NCBI GenBank assembly: GCA_030834835.1
Contig: JAUQXD010000495.1
Span: 1 to 5,158 of the forward strand
From: Thermoflexales bacterium
Lineage (GTDB): Bacteria > Chloroflexota > Anaerolineae > Fen-1058
DNA: 5,158 nt
Reading direction: 5' to 3'
Made by a program: the position numbers and the translations under genes. Position 1 is the stretch's first letter; the number at the start of each line of letters is the position of its first letter. The notes under the pieces were generated by a model. That model made no database searches. It worked only from the letters and a program-made list of their open reading frames with translations, and was not told where the DNA came from. Shown one piece after another: positions 4,952-5,158 of the stretch.

Positions 4952-5158
4952 TTAGTTCAGACTATCCAAGTAGCCCTTCAACATTTGAAGCGCCGCCTCG
5001 GACGAATCCAGTTTGTTGCCGGCGCGATCCTTCTGCCATACGAATTTTTCCGTGCGCTCAAAGGTGCGCGTGGACAGGCTGATATAAACCAGCCCCACCG
5101 GCTTGCCTGGCAGTCCGCCGCCCGGCCCGGCGAGGCCCGTCACGCTGATGCCAATGTC
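4952..5158 (-). CDS. CinA/PncC-type nicotinamide-nucleotide amidohydrolase, C-terminal part (5' end beyond window)
   Basis: The last 68 codons and the TAA stop are visible; the frame stays open to the right edge, so the gene starts outside. The visible part carries the CinA C-terminal signature: [11 protein letters not shown] followed by [11 protein letters not shown], then [11 protein letters not shown] and a final helix ending [12 protein letters not shown]. Enzymes of this family hydrolyse nicotinamide mononucleotide to nicotinate mononucleotide and ammonia in the pyridine nucleotide cycle, in the cytoplasm. Whether this is a stand-alone PncC or the end of a full CinA with an N-terminal MoaB-like domain cannot be seen. 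A GTG at 5143 falls inside the conserved motif and is not a start. The gene is followed after one base by the phosphoribosyltransferase start. Confidence 0.92.
   Translation of the reverse strand, partial: DIGISVTGLAGPGGGLPGKPVGLVYISLSTRTFERTEKFVWQKDRAGNKLDSSEAALQMLKGYLDSLN

Noticed and set aside
4952..5143. GTG at 5143 as the start of a small 63-residue protein
   Set aside because: The conserved CinA motif continues upstream (DIGIS before [10 protein letters not shown]), so this is an internal Val codon of a gene cut by the edge.

Overview
The window looks like a bacterial chromosome fragment, most probably from the phylum Chloroflexota (Anaerolineae-like). This rests on a Thr/Pro-rich linker of the TPT/PTATP type, a DUF5667/DUF5666 protein encoded next to an ECF-type sigma factor, and a GC content that looks like the high fifties by eye. 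No rRNA, tRNA or marker gene fixes the taxon, so this is inference. All five supported genes lie on the minus strand, so transcription runs from right to left.

Right part (about 2785-5158): the 3' end of a CinA/PncC-type amidohydrolase gene runs off the right edge. One base after its stop comes a small type I phosphoribosyltransferase, and 69 bp further a 513-residue polytopic membrane protein that resembles GT-C glycosyltransferases of the Stt3 kind. The first two are almost certainly co-transcribed. The third may be.

Left part (1-2639): a secreted DUF5666 protein with a strong Shine-Dalgarno sequence and a tail of about 120 residues made almost only of Asp, Asn, Gly and, at its end, His. 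It is followed by a 113-bp gap with a perfect 11-bp inverted repeat and an extended -10 promoter, then a sigma-70-family (ECF-like) sigma factor. The sigma gene overlaps by ATGA a long membrane-anchored protein with an anti-sigma-like layout: cytoplasmic N-terminus, one membrane segment, DUF5667, a degenerate and a clear DUF5666 repeat, a Pro/Thr linker, and another Asp/Asn tail cut by the left edge. That gene has no stop in the window and is open from 1141 to the edge.

The likely working unit is a sigma/anti-sigma pair. Its surface-exposed part shares a domain and tail type with the separate secreted protein encoded just upstream. What the DUF5666 modules and acidic tails sense or bind is unknown. 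It is the most interesting open question here, followed by the identity of the Stt3-like membrane protein.
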